Of a DNA stretch of 64,000 nt, positions 1 to 14,090 are shown in pieces. This stretch comes from Thereva unica (Eukaryota; Arthropoda; Insecta; Diptera; Therevidae). The stretch is from the NCBI GenBank assembly GCA_949987705.1, contig OX465286.1, positions 6,797,445 through 6,861,444 on the forward strand, written 5' to 3'. The position numbers and the translations under genes are program-made. Under the pieces are notes generated by a model. That model was not told the origin of the DNA and ran no database searches. It worked only from the letters and a program-made list of their open reading frames with translations. The stretch's first letter is position 1; the number at the start of each line of letters is the position of its first letter.

Positions 1-295
1 AGCGCACTTTATTTGTCCAGAAATTCCAAAGGGTTCGGGAGTTATCCCTCTTTTGTGATTTCCCAAGGGGGCTGCAGAACGCCCATTAATCTCGGGAAAT
101 ACTGGTCAGCCCGGGGGTGGGATTGAATTCACAGCCTCCCTGGGAGGTCCCTAACAATTTCCCATCCAAAAAAGGGCCACTCCAGAATTTTCCCAAAACG
201 AAAATTTTCAAGGGGTACCCTTTTGGATATTTTTGGGTCGATTTTCCACGAAAGTGCTGGGATCTTAATGAATGGGGTATCGTTGGAAAGGGGAT
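1..295 (+). repeat. Diverged satellite monomer left of the assembly gap
   Basis: This stretch aligns to almost one whole 311-bp satellite monomer but carries more single-base gains and losses than the array after the gap. Many are in homopolymer runs, for example an extra G in the CCCGGGGG run, a missing C in the ATCCCTC run, and TTAATCTCGG instead of TTATCTCGG. It is either an eroded copy or lower-quality consensus next to the gap; the sequence alone cannot tell which. It shows that the array continues beyond the left edge of the window. Confidence 0.85.
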
Positions 296-495
296 NNNNN
301 NNNNNNNNNNNNNNNNNNNNNNNNNNNNNNNNNNNNNNNNNNNNNNNNNNNNNNNNNNNNNNNNNNNNNNNNNNNNNNNNNNNNNNNNNNNNNNNNNNNN
401 NNNNNNNNNNNNNNNNNNNNNNNNNNNNNNNNNNNNNNNNNNNNNNNNNNNNNNNNNNNNNNNNNNNNNNNNNNNNNNNNNNNNNNNNNNNNNNN
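296..495. other. Assembly gap of exactly 200 N
   Basis: Two hundred consecutive N bases interrupt a satellite monomer. The sequence on both sides falls at nearly the same point of the monomer (after GGAAAGGG on the left, at CTCCCCCGAG on the right). A gap filled by whole monomers would be close to a multiple of 311 bp, so 200 is probably a placeholder and the true number of missing monomers is unknown. Confidence 0.97.
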
Positions 496-2199
496 CTCCC
501 CCGAGTTCAGCGCACTTTATTTGGTCCAGAAATTCCAAGGGGTTCGGGAGTTATCCCCTCTTTTGTGATTTCCCCAAGGGGGGCTGCAGAATGCCCATTA
601 TCTCGGGAAATACTGGTCAGCCCGGGGTGGGATTGAATTCACAGCCTCCCTGGGAGGTCCCTAACGATTTCCCATCCAAAAAAGGGCCACTCCAGAATTT
701 TCCCAAAACCGGAAAATTTTCAAAGGGGTACCCCTTGGGATATTTTTGGTCGATTTCACGAAAGTGCTGGGATCTTAATGAATTGGGTATCGTTGGAAAG
801 GGCTCGCTCCCCCGAGTTCAGCGCACTTTATTTGGTCCAGAAATTCCAAGGGGTTCGGGAGTTATCCCCTCTTTTGTGATTTCCCCAAGGGGGGCTGCAG
901 AATGCCCATTATCTCGGGAAATACTGGTCAGCCCGGGGTGGGATTGAATTCACAGCCTCCCTGGGAGGTCCCTAACGATTTCCCATCCAAAAAAGGGCCA
1001 CTCCAGAATTTTCCCAAAACCGGATAATTTTCAAAGGGGTACCCCTTGGGATATTTTTGGTCGATTTCACGAAAGTGCTGGGATCTTAATGAATGGGGTA
1101 TCGTTGGAAAGGGCTCGCTCCCCCGAGTTCAGCGCACTTTATTTGGTCCAGAAATTCCAAGGGGTTCGGGAGTTATCCCCTCTTTTGTGATTTCCCCAAG
1201 GGGGGCTGCAGAATGCCCATTATCTCGGGAAATACTGGTCAGCCCGGGGTGGGATTGAATTCACAGCCTCCCTGGGAGGTCCCTAACGATTTCCCATCCA
1301 AAAAAGGGCCACTCCAGAATTTTCCCAAAACCGGAAAATTTTCAAAGGGGTACCCCTTGGGATATTTTTGGTCGATTTCACGAAAGTGCTGGGATCTTAA
1401 TGAATGGGGTATCGTTGGAAAGGGCTCGCTCCCCCGAGTTCAGCGCACTTTATTTGGTCCAGAAATTCCAAGGGGTTCGGGAGTTATCCCCTCTTTTGTG
1501 ATTTCCCCAAGGGGGGCTGCAGAATGCCCATTATCTCGGGAAATACTGGTCAGCCCGGGGTGGGATTGAATTCACAGCCTCCCTGGGAGGTCCCTAACGA
1601 TTTCCCATCCAAAAAAGGGCCACTCCAGAATTTTCCCAAAACCGGAAAATTTTCAAAGGGGTACCCCTTGGGATATTTTTGGTCGATTTCACGAAAGTGC
1701 TGGGATCTTAATGAATGGGGTATCGTTGGAAAAGGCTCGCTCCCCCGAGTTCAGCGCACTTTATTTGGTCCAGAAATTCCAAGGGGTTCGGGAGTTATCC
1801 CCTCTTTTGTGATTTCCCCAAGGGGGGCTGCAGAATGCCCATTATCTCGGGAAATACTGGTCAGCCCGGGGTGGGATTGAATTCACAGCCTCCCTGGGAG
1901 GTCCCTAACGATTTCCCATCCAAAAAAGGGCCACTCCAGAATTTTCCCAAAACCGGAAAATTTTCAAAGGGGTACCCCTTGGGATATTTTTGGTCGATTT
2001 CACGAAAGTGCTGGGATCTTAATGAATTGGGTATCGTTGGAAAGGGCTCGCTCCCCCGAGTTCAGCGCACTTTATTTGGTCCAGAAATTCCAAGGGGTTC
2101 GGGAGTTATCCCCTCTTTTGTGATTTCCCCAAGGGGGGCTGCAGAATGCCCATTATCTCGGGAAATACTGGTCAGCCCGGGGTGGGATTGAATTCACAG

Positions 2200-5100
2200 C
2201 CTCCCTGGGAGGTCCCTAACGATTTCCCATCCAAAAAAGGGCCACTCCAGAATTTTCCCAAAACCGGAAAATTTTCAAAGGGGTACCCCTTGGGATATTT
2301 TTGGCCGATTTCACGAAAGTGCTGGGATCTTAATGAATGGGGTATCGTTGGAAAGGGCTCGCTCCCCCGAGTTCAGCGCACTTTATTTGGTCCAGAAATT
2401 CCAAGGGGTTCGGGAGTTATCCCCTCTTTTGTGATTTCCCCAAGGGGGGCTGCAGAATGCCCATTATCTCGGTAAATACTGGTCAGCCCGGGGTGGGATT
2501 GAATTCACAGCCTCCCTGGGAGGTCCCTAACGATTTCCCATCCAAAAAAGGGCCACTCCAGAATTTTCCCAAAACCGGACAATTTTCAAAGGGGTACCCC
2601 TTGGGATATTTTTGGTCGATTTCACGAAAGTGCTGGGATCTTAATGAATGGGGTATCGTTGGAAAGGGCTCGCTCCCCCGAGTTCAGCGCACTTTATTTG
2701 GTCCAGAAATTCCAAGGGGTTCGGGAGTTATCCCCTCTTTTGTGATTTCCCCAAGGGGGGCTGCAGAATGCCCATTATCTCGGTAAATACTGGTCAGCCC
2801 GGGGTGGGATTGAATTCACAGCCTCCCTGGGAGGTCCCTAACAATTTCCCATCCAAAAAAGGGCCACTCCAGAATTTTCCCAAAACCGGAAAATTTTCAA
2901 AGGGGTACCCCTTGGGATATTTTTGGTCGATTCCACGAAAGTGCTGGGATCTTAATGAATTGGGTATCGTTGGAAAGGGCTCGCTCCCCCGAGTTCAGCG
3001 CACTTTATTTGGTCCAGAAATTCCAAGGGGTTCGGGAGTTATCCCCTCTTTTGTGATTTCCCCAAGGGGGGCTGCAGAATGCCCATTATCTCGGGAAATA
3101 CTGGTCAGCCCGGGGTGGGATTGAATTCACAGCCTCCCTGGGAGGTCCCTAACAATTTCCCATCCAAAAAAGGGCCACTCCAGAATTTTCCCAAAACCGG
3201 AAAATTTTCAAAGGGGTACCCCTTGGGATATTTTTGGTCGATTTCACGAAAGTGCTGGGATCTTAATGAATTGGGTATCGTTGGAAAGGGCTCGCTCCCC
3301 CGAGTTCAGCGCACTTTATTTGGTCCAGAAATTCCAAGGGGTTCGGGAGTTATCCCCTCTTTTGTGATTTACCCAAGGGGGGCTGCAGAATGCCCATTAT
3401 CTCGGGAAATACTGGTCAGCCCGGGGTGGGATTGAATTCACAGCCTCCCTGGGAGGTCCCTAACGATTTCCCATCCAAAAAAGGGCCACTCCAGAATTTT
3501 CCCAAAACCGGAAAATTTTCAAAGGGGTACCCCTTGGGATATTTTTGGCCGATTTCACGAAAGTGCTGGGATCTTAATGAATGGGGTATCGTTGGAAAGG
3601 GCTCGCTCCCCCGAGTTCAGCGCACTTTATTTGGTCCAGAAATTCCAAGGGGTTCGGGAGTTATCCCCTCTTTTGTGATTTCCCCAAGGGGGGCTGCAGA
3701 ATGCCCATTATCTCGGTAAATACTGGTCAGCCCGGGGTGGGATTGAATTCACAGCCTCCCTGGGAGGTCCCTAACAATTTCCCATCCAAAAAAGGGCCAC
3801 TCCAGAATTTTCCCAAAACCGGAAAATTTTCAAAGGGGTACCCCTTGGGATATTTTTGGTCGATTTCACGAAAGTGCTGGGATCTTAATGAATTGGGTAT
3901 CGTTGGAAAGGGCTCGCTCCCCCGAGTTCAGCGCACTTTATTTGGTCCAGAAATTCCAAGGGGTTCGGGAGTTATCCCCTCTTTTGTGATTTACCCAAGG
4001 GGGGCTGCAGAATGCCCATTATCTCGGGAAATACTGGTCAGCCCGGGGTGGGATTGAATTCACAGCCTCCATGGGAGGTCCCTAACGATTTCCCATCCAA
4101 AAAAGGGCCACTCCAGAATTTTCCCAAAACCGGATAATTTTCAAAGGGGTACCCCTTGGGATATTTTTGGTCGATTTCACGAAAGTGCTGGGATCTTAAT
4201 GAATGGGGTATCGTTGGAAAGGGCTCGCTCCCCCGAGTTCAGCGCACTTTATTTGGTCCAGAAATTCCAAGGGGTTCGGGAGTTATCCCCTCTTTTGTGA
4301 TTTCCCCAAGGGGGGCTGCAGAATGCCCATTATCTCGGGAAATACTGGTCAGCCCGGGGTGGGATTGAATTCACAGCCTCCCTGGGAGGTCCCTAACGAT
4401 TTCCCATCCAAAAAAGGGCCACTCCAGAATTTTCCCAAAACCGGATAATTTTCAAAGGGGTACCCCTTGGGATATTTTTGGCCGATTTCACGAAAGTGCT
4501 GGGATCTTAATGAATGGGGTATCGTTGGAAAGGGCTCGCTCCCCCGAGTTCAGCGCACTTTATTTGGTCCAGAAATTCCAAGGGGTTCGGGAGTTATCCC
4601 CTCTTTTGTGATTTCCCCAAGGGGGGCTGCAGAATGCCCATTATCTCGGGAAATACTGGTCAGCCCGGGGTGGGATTGAATTCACAGCCTCCCTGGAGGT
4701 CCCTAACAATTTCCCATCCAAAAAAGGGCCACTCCAGAATTTTCCCAAAACCGGAAAATTTTCAAAGGGGTACCCCTTGGGATATTTTTGGTCGATTTCA
4801 CGAAAGTGCTGGGATCTTAATGAATTGGGTATCGTTGGAAAGGGCTCGCTCCCCCGAGTTCAGCGCACTTTATTTGGTCCAGAAATTCCAAGGGGTTCGG
4901 GAGTTATCCCCTCTTTTGTGATTTACCCAAGGGGGGCTGCAGAATGCCCATTATCTCGGGAAATACTGGTCAGCCCGGGGTGGGATTGAATTCACAGCCT
5001 CCCTGGGAGGTCCCTAACGATTTCCCATCCAAAAAAGGGCCACTCCAGAATTTTCCCAAAACCGGAAAATTTTCAAAGGGGTACCCCTTGGGATATTTTT

Positions 5101-7900
5101 GGCCGATTTCACGAAAGTGCTGGGATCTTAATGAATGGGGTATCGTTGGAAAGGGCTCGCTCCCCCGAGTTCAGCGCACTTTATTTGGTCCAGAAATACC
5201 AAGGGGTTCGGGAGTTATCCCCTCTTTTGTGATTTCCCCAAGGGGGGCTGCAGAATGCCCATTATCTCGGTAAATACTGGTCAGCCCGGGGTGGGATTGA
5301 ATTCACAGCCTCCCTGGGAGGTCCCTAACAATTTCCCATCCAAAAAAGGGCCACTCCAGAATTTTCCCAAAACCGGAAAATTTTCAAAGGGGTACCCCTT
5401 GGGATATTTTTGGTCGATTTCACGAAAGTGCTGGGATCTTAATGAATTGGGTATCGTTGGAAAGGGCTCGCTCCCCCGAGTTCAGCGCACTTTATTTGGT
5501 CCAGAAATTCCAAGGGGTTCGGGAGTTATCCCCTCTTTTGTGATTTACCCAAGGGGGGCTGCAGAATGCCCATTATCTCGGGAAATACTGGTCAGCCCGG
5601 GGTGGGATTGAATTCACAGCCTCCATGGGAGGTCCCTAACGATTTCCCATCCAAAAAAGGGCCACTCCAGAATTTTCCCAAAACCGGATAATTTTCAAAG
5701 GGGTACCCCTTGGGATATTTTTGGTCGATTTCACGAAAGTGCTGGGATCTTAATGAATGGGGTATCGTTGGAAAGGGCTCGCTCCCCCGAGTTCAGCGCA
5801 CTTTATTTGGTCCAGAAATTCCAAGGGGTTCGGGAGTTATCCCCTCTTTTGTGATTTCCCCAAGGGGGGCTGCAGAATGCCCATTATCTCGGGAAATACT
5901 GGTCAGCCCGGGGTGGGATTGAATTCACAGCCTCCCTGGGAGGTCCCTAACGATTTCCCATCCAAAAAAGGGCCACTCCAGAATTTTCCCAAAACCGGAT
6001 AATTTTCAAAGGGGTACCCCTTGGGATATTTTTGGTCGATTTCACGAAAGTGCTGGGATCTTAATGAATTGGGTATCGTTGGAAAGGGCTCGCTCCCCCG
6101 AGTTCAGCGCACTTTATTTGGTCCAGAAATTCCAAGGGGTTCGGGAGTTATCCCCTCTTTTGTGATTTCCCCAAGGGGGGCTGCAGAATGCCCATTATCT
6201 CGGGAAATACTGGTCAGCCCGGGGTGGGATTGAATTCACAGCCTCCCTGGGAGGTCCCTAACGATTTCCCATCCAAAAAAGGGCCACTCCAGAATTTTCC
6301 CAAAACCGGATAATTTTCAAAGGGGTCCTTGGGATATTTTTGGTCGATTTCACGAAAGTGCTGGGATCTTAATGAATTGGGTATCGTTGGAAAGGGCTCG
6401 CTCCCCCGAGTTCAGCGCACTTTATTTGGTCCAGAAATTCCAAGGGGTTCGGGAGTTATCCCCTCTTTTGTGATTTCCCCAAGGGGGGCTGCAGAATGCC
6501 CATTATCTCGGGAAATACTGGTCAGCCCGGGGTGGGATTGAATTCACAGCCTCCCTGGGAGGTCCCTAACGATTTCCCATCCAAAAAAGGGCCACTCCAG
6601 AATTTTCCCAAAACCGGAAAATTTTCAAAGGGGTCCTTGGGATATTTTTGGTCGATTTCACGAAAGTGCTGGGATCTTAATGAATTGGGTATCGTTGGAA
6701 AGGGCTCGCTCCCCCGAGTTCAGCGCACTTTATTTGGTCCAGAAATTCCAAGGGGTTCGGGAGTTATCCCCTCTTTTGTGATTTCCCCAAGGGGGGCTGC
6801 AGAATGCCCATTATCTCGGGAAATACTGGTCAGCCCGGGGTGGGATTGAATTCACAGCCTCCCTGGGAGGTCCCTAACGATTTCCCATCCAAAAAAGGGC
6901 CACTCCAGAATTTTCCCAAAACCGGAAAATTTTCAAAGGGGTACCCCTTGGTATATTTTTGGTCGATTTCACGAAAGTGCTGGGATCTTAATGAATGGGG
7001 TATCGTTGGAAAAGGCTCGCTCCCCCGAGTTCAGCGCACTTTATTTGGTCCAGAAATTCCAAGGGGTTCGGGAGTTATCCCCTCTTTTGTGATTTCCCCA
7101 AGGGGGGCTGCAGAATGCCCATTATCTCGGGAAATACTGGTCAGCCCGGGTGGGATTGAATTCACAGCCTCCCTGGGAGGTCCCTAACGATTTCCCATCC
7201 AAAAAAGGGCCACTCCAGAATTTTCCCAAAACCGGAAAATTTTCAAAGGGGTCCTTGGGATATTTTTGGTCGATTTCACGAAAGTGCTGGGATCTTAATG
7301 AATTGGGTATCGTTGGAAAGGGCTCGCTCCCCCGAGTTCAGCGCACTTTATTTGGTCCAGAAATTCCAAGGGGTTCGGGAGTTATCCCCTCTTTTGTGAT
7401 TTCCCCAAGGGGGGCTGCAGAATGCCCATTATCTCGGGAAATACTGGTCAGCCCGGGGTGGGATTGAATTCACAGCCTCCCTGGGAGGTCCCTAACAATT
7501 TCCCATCCAAAAAAGGGCCACTCCAGAATTTTCCCAAAACCGGAAAATTTTCAAAGGGGTACCCCTTGGGATATTTTTGGTCGATTTCACGAAAGTGCTG
7601 GGATCTTAATGAATTGGGTATCGTTGGAAAGGGCTCGCTCCCCGAGTTCAGCGCACTTTATTTGGTCCAGAAATTCCAAGGGGTTCGGGAGTTATCCCTT
7701 CTTTTGTGATTTCCCCAAGGGGGGCTGCAGAATGCCCATTATCTCGGGAAATACTGGTCAGCCCGGGGTGGGATTGAATTCACAGCCTCCCTGGGAGGTC
7801 CCTAACGATTTCCCATCCAAAAAAGGGCCACTCCAGAATTTTCCCAAAACCGGAAAATTTTCAAAGGGGTACTCCTTGGGATATTTTTGGTCGATTTCAC
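2200..7900 (+). repeat. Higher-order repeat block, copy 1
   Basis: Rare variants occur here in an order repeated about 5.9 kb downstream. They are TTCCACGAAA (2,931), CCATGGGAGG (4,071 and 5,625), the AAATACC change (5,196), the 308-bp monomers (near 6,325 and 6,632) and GGTATATTT (6,951). Inside the block a nested period of about 1,554 bp (five monomers) is visible: the stretch from about 3,390 to 4,370 recurs at about 4,944 to 5,920. Block edges are approximate and set by the outermost shared variants. Confidence 0.8.
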
Positions 7901-8409
7901 GAAAGTGCTGGGATCTTAATGAATGGGGTATCGTTGGAAAGGGCTCGCTCCCCCGAGTTCAGCGCACTTTATTTGGTCCAGAAATTCCAAGGGGTTCGGG
8001 AGTTATCCCCTCTTTTGTGATTTCCCCAAGGGGGGCTGCAGAATGCCCATTATCTCGGGAAATACTGGTCAGCCCGGGGTGGGATTGAATTCACAGCCTC
8101 CCTGGGAGGTCCCTAACAATTTCCCATCCAAAAAAGGGCCACTCCAGAATTTTCCCAAAACCGGATAATTTTCAAAGGGGTACCCCTTGGGATATTTTTG
8201 GTCGATTTCACGAAAGTGCTGGGATCTTAATGAATGGGGTATCGTTGGAAAGGGCTCGCTCCCCCGAGTTCAGCGCACTTTATTTGGTCCAGAAATTCCA
8301 AGGGGTTCGGGAGTTATCCCTCTTTTGTGATTTCCCCAAGGGGGGCTGCAGAATGCCCATTATCTCGGGAAATACTGGTCAGCCCGGGGTGGGATTGAAT
8401 TCACAGCCT

Positions 8410-11400
8410 CCCTGGGAGGTCCCTAACGATTTCCCATCCAAAAAAGGGCCACTCCAGAATTTTCCCAAAACCGGAAAATTTTCAAAGGGGTACCCCTTGG
8501 GATATTTTTGGCCGATTTCACGAAAGTGCTGGGATCTTAATGAATGGGGTATCGTTGGAAAGGGCTCGCTCCCCCGAGTTCAGCGCACTTTATTTGGTCC
8601 AGAAATTCCAAGGGGTTCGGGAGTTATCCCCTCTTTTGTGATTTCCCCAAGGGGGGCTTGCAGAATGCCCATTATCTCGGTAAATACTGGTCAGCCCGGG
8701 TGGGATTGAATTCACAGCCTCCCTGGGAGGTCCCTAACAATTTCCCATCCAAAAAAGGGCCACTCCAGAATTTTCCCAAAACCGGAAAATTTTCAAAGGG
8801 GTACCCCTTGGGATATTTTTGGTCGATTCCACGAAAGTGCTGGGATCTTAATGAATTGGGTATCGTTGGAAAGGGCTCGCTCCCCCGAGTTCAGCGCACT
8901 TTATTTGGTCCAGAAATTCCAAGGGGTTCGGGAGTTATCCCCTCTTTTGTGATTTCCCCAAGGGGGGCTGCAGAATGCCCATTATCTCGGGAAATACTGG
9001 TCAGCCCGGGGTGGGATTGAATTCACAGCCTCCCTGGGAGGTCCCTAACAATTTCCCATCCAAAAAAGGGCCACTCCAGAATTTTCCCAAAACCGGAAAA
9101 TTTTCAAAGGGGTACCCCTTGGGATATTTTTGGTCGATTTCACGAAAGTGCTGGGATCTTAATGAATTGGGTATCGTTGGAAAGGGCTCGCTCCCCCGAG
9201 TTCAGCGCACTTTATTTGGTCCAGAAATTCCAAGGGGTTCGGGAGTTATCCCCTCTTTTGTGATTTACCCAAGGGGGGCTGCAGAATGCCCATTATCTCG
9301 GGAAATACTGGTCAGCCCGGGGTGGGATTGAATTCACAGCCTCCCTGGGAGGTCCCTAACGATTTCCCATCCAAAAAAGGGCCACTCCAGAATTTTCCCA
9401 AAACCGGAAAATTTTCAAAGGGGTACCCCTTGGGATATTTTGGCCGATTTCACGAAAGTGCTGGGATCTTAATGAATGGGGTATCGTTGGAAAGGGCTCG
9501 CTCCCCCGAGTTCAGCGCACTTTATTTGGTCCAGAAATTCCAAGGGGTTCGGGAGTTATCCCCTCTTTTGTGATTTCCCCAAGGGGGGCTGCAGAATGCC
9601 CATTATCTCGGTAAATACTGGTCAGCCCGGGGTGGGATTGAATTCACAGCCTCCCTGGGAGGTCCCTAACAATTTCCCATCCAAAAAAGGGCCACTCCAG
9701 AATTTTCCCAAAACCGGAAAATTTTCAAAGGGGTACCCCTTGGGATATTTTTGGTCGATTTCACGAAAGTGCTGGGATCTTAATGAATTGGGTATCGTTG
9801 GAAAGGGCTCGCTCCCCCGAGTTCAGCGCACTTTATTTGGTCCAGAAATTCCAAGGGGTTCGGGAGTTATCCCCTCTTTTGTGATTTACCCAAGGGGGGC
9901 TGCAGAATGCCCATTATCTCGGGAAATACTGGTCAGCCCGGGGTGGGATTGAATTCACAGCCTCCATGGGAGGTCCCTAACGATTTCCCATCCAAAAAAG
10001 GGCCACTCCAGAATTTTCCAAAACCGGATAATTTTCAAAGGGGTACCCCTTGGGATATTTTTGGTCGATTTCACGAAAGTGCTGGGATCTTAATGAATGG
10101 GGTATCGTTGGAAAGGGCTCGCTCCCCCGAGTTCAGCGCACTTTATTTGGTCCAGAAATTCCAAGGGGTTCGGGAGTTATCCCCTCTTTTGTGATTTCCC
10201 CAAGGGGGGCTGCAGAATGCCCATTATCTCGGGAAATACTGGTCAGCCCGGGGTGGGATTGAATTCACAGCCTCCCTGGGAGGTCCCTAACGATTTCCCA
10301 TCCAAAAAAGGGCCACTCCAGAATTTTCCCAAAACCGGATAATTTTCAAAGGGGTACCCCTTGGGATATTTTTGGCCGATTTCACGAAAGTGCTGGGATC
10401 TTAATGAATGGGGTATCGTTGGAAAGGGCTCGCTCCCCCGAGTTCAGCGCACTTTATTTGGTCCAGAAATTCCAAGGGGTTCGGGAGTTATCCCCTCTTT
10501 TGTGATTTCCCCAAGGGGGGCTGCAGAATGCCCATTATCTCGGGAAATACTGGTCAGCCCGGGGTGGGATTGAATTCACAGCCTCCCTGGGAGGTCCCTA
10601 ACAATTTCCCATCCAAAAAAGGGCCACTCCAGAATTTTCCCAAAACCGGAAAATTTTCAAAGGGGTACCCCTTGGGATATTTTTGGTCGATTTCACGAAA
10701 GTGCTGGGATCTTAATGAATTGGGTATCGTTGGAAAGGGCTCGCTCCCCCGAGTTCAGCGCACTTTATTTGGTCCAGAAATTCCAAGGGGTTCGGGAGTT
10801 ATCCCCTCTTTTGTGATTTACCCAAGGGGGGCTGCAGAATGCCCATTATCTCGGGAAATACTGGTCAGCCCGGGGTGGGATTGAATTCACAGCCTCCCTG
10901 GGAGGTCCCTAACGATTTCCCATCCAAAAAAGGGCCACTCCAGAATTTTCCCAAAACCGGAAAATTTTCAAAGGGGTACCCCTTGGGATATTTTTGGCCG
11001 ATTTCACGAAAGTGCTGGGATCTTAATGAATGGGGTATCGTTGGAAAGGGCTCGCTCCCCCGAGTTCAGCGCACTTTATTTGGTCCAGAAATACCAAGGG
11101 GTTCGGGAGTTATCCCCTCTTTTGTGATTTCCCCAAGGGGGGCTGCAGAATGCCCATTATCTCGGTAAATACTGGTCAGCCCGGGGTGGGATTGAATTCA
11201 CAGCCTCCCTGGGAGGTCCCTAACAATTTCCCATCCAAAAAAGGGCCACTCCAGAATTTTCCCAAAACCGGAAAATTTTCAAAGGGGTACCCCTTGGGAT
11301 ATTTTTGGTCGATTTCACGAAAGTGCTGGGATCTTAATGAATTGGGTATCGTTGGAAAGGGCTCGCTCCCCGAGTTCAGCGCACTTTATTTGGTCCAGAA

Positions 11401-14090
11401 ATTCCAAGGGGTTCGGGAGTTATCCCCTCTTTTGTGATTTACCCAAGGGGGGCTGCAGAATGCCCATTATCTCGGGAAATACTGGTCAGCCCGGGGTGGG
11501 ATTGAATTCACAGCCTCCATGGGAGGTCCCTAACGATTTCCCATCCAAAAAAGGGCCACTCCAGAATTTTCCCAAAACCGGATATTTTCAAAGGGGTACC
11601 CCTTGGGATATTTTTGGTCGATTTCACGAAAGTGCTGGGATCTTAATGAATGGGGTATCGTTGGAAAGGGCTCGCTCCCCCGAGTTCAGCGCACTTTATT
11701 TGGTCCAGAAATTCCAAGGGGTTCGGGAGTTATCCCCTCTTTTGTGATTTCCCCAAGGGGGCTGCAGAATGCCCATTATCTCGGGAAATACTGGTCAGCC
11801 CGGGGTGGGATTGAATTCACAGCCTCCCTGGGAGGTCCCTAACGATTTCCCATCCAAAAAAGGGCCACTCCAGAATTTTCCCAAAACCGGATAATTTTCA
11901 AAGGGGTACCCCTTGGGATATTTTTGGTCGATTTCACGAAAGTGCTGGGATCTTAATGAATTGGGTATCGTTGGAAAGGGCTCGCTCCCCGAGTTCAGCG
12001 CACTTTATTTGGTCCAGAAATTCCAAGGGGTTCGGGAGTTATCCCCTCTTTTGTGATTTCCCCAAGGGGGGCTGCAGAATGCCCATTATCTCGGGAAATA
12101 CTGGTCAGCCCGGGGTGGGATTGAATTCACAGCCTCCCTGGGAGGTCCCTAACGATTTCCCATCCAAAAAAGGGCCACTCCAGAATTTTCCCAAAACCGG
12201 ATAATTTTCAAAGGGGTCCTTGGGATATTTTTGGTCGATTTCACGAAAGTGCTGGGATCTTAATGAATTGGGTATCGTTGGAAAGGGCTCGCTCCCCCGA
12301 GTTCAGCGCACTTTATTTGGTCCAGAAATTCCAAGGGGTTCGGGAGTTATCCCCTCTTTTGTGATTTCCCCAAGGGGGGCTGCAGAATGCCCATTATCTC
12401 GGGAAATACTGGTCAGCCCGGGGTGGGATTGAATTCACAGCCTCCCTGGGAGGTCCCTAACGATTTCCCATCCAAAAAAGGGCCACTCCAGAATTTTCCC
12501 AAAACCGGAAAATTTTCAAAGGGGTCCTTGGGATATTTTTGGTCGATTTCACGAAAGTGCTGGGATCTTAATGAATTGGGTATCGTTGGAAAGGGCTCGC
12601 TCCCCCGAGTTCAGCGCACTTTATTTGGTCCAGAAATTCCAAGGGGTTCGGGAGTTATCCCCTCTTTTGTGATTTCCCCAAGGGGGGCTGCAGAATGCCC
12701 ATTATCTCGGGAAATACTGGTCAGCCCGGGGTGGGATTGAATTCACAGCCTCCCTGGGAGGTCCCTAACGATTTCCCATCCAAAAAAGGGCCACTCCAGA
12801 ATTTTCCCAAAACCGGAAAATTTTCAAAGGGGTACCCCTTGGGATATTTTTGGTCGATTTCACGAAAGTGCTGGGATCTTAATGAATTGGGTATCGTTGG
12901 AAAGGGCTCGCTCCCCCGAGTTCAGCGCACTTTATTTGGTCCAGAAATTCCAAGGGGTTCGGGAGTTATCCCCTCTTTTGTGATTTCCCCAAGGGGGGCT
13001 GCAGAATGCCCATTATCTCGGGAAATACTGGTCAGCCCGGGGTGGGATTGAATTCACAGCCTCCCTGGGAGGTCCCTAACGATTTCCCATCCAAAAAAGG
13101 GCCACTCCAGAATTTTCCCAAAACCGGAAAATTTTCAAAGGGGTACCCCTTGGTATATTTTTGGTCGATTTCACGAAAGTGCTGGGATCTTAATGAATGG
13201 GGTATCGTTGGAAAAGGCTCGCTCCCCCGAGTTCAGCGCACTTTATTTGGTCCAGAAATTCCAAGGGGTTCGGGAGTTATCCCCTCTTTTGTGATTTCCC
13301 CAAGGGGGGCTGCAGAATGCCCATTATCTCGGGAAATACTGGTCAGCCCGGGGTGGGATTGAATTCACAGCCTCCCTGGGAGGTCCCTAACGATTTCCCA
13401 TCCAAAAAAGGGCCACTCCAGAATTTTCCCAAACCGGAAAATTTTCAAAGGGGTCCTTGGGATATTTTTGGTCGATTTCACGAAAGTGCTGGGATCTTAA
13501 TGAATTGGGTATCGTTGGAAAGGGCTCGCTCCCCCGAGTTCAGCGCACTTTATTTGGTCCAGAAATTCCAAGGGGTTCGGGAGTTATCCCCTCTTTTGTG
13601 ATTTCCCCAAGGGGGGCTGCAGAATGCCCATTATCTCGGGAAATACTGGTCAGCCCGGGGTGGGATTGAATTCACAGCCTCCCTGGGAGGTCCCTAACAA
13701 TTTCCCATCCAAAAAAGGGCCACTCCAGAATTTTCCCAAAACCGGAAAATTTTCAAAGGGGTACCCCTTGGGATATTTTTGGTCGATTTCACGAAAGTGC
13801 TGGGATCTTAATGAATTGGGTATCGTTGGAAAGGGCTCGCTCCCCCGAGTTCAGCGCACTTTATTTGGTCCAGAAATTCCAAGGGGTTCGTCTTTTGTGA
13901 TTTCCCCAAGGGGGGCTGCAGAATGCCCATTATCTCGGGAAATACTGGTCAGCCCGGGGTGGGATTGAATTCACAGCCTCCCTGGGAGGTCCCTAACGAT
14001 TTCCCATCCAAAAAAGGGCCACTCCAGAATTTTCCCAAAACCGGAAATTTTCAAAGGGGTACTCCTTGGGATATTTTTGGTCGATTTCAC
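8410..14090 (+). repeat. Higher-order repeat block, copy 2
   Basis: This is the second copy of the block at 2.2-7.9 kb. The same variants appear in the same order: TTCCACGAAA (8,827), CCATGGGAGG (9,966 and 11,519), AAATACC (11,091), 308-bp monomers (near 12,214 and 12,522) and GGTATATTT (13,153). The offset from copy 1 is 5,894-5,896 bp across the middle. It rises to about 6,202-6,208 bp at both ends, so single monomers have been gained or lost since the duplication. A 12-bp deletion near 13,890 is private to this copy. Confidence 0.8.
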
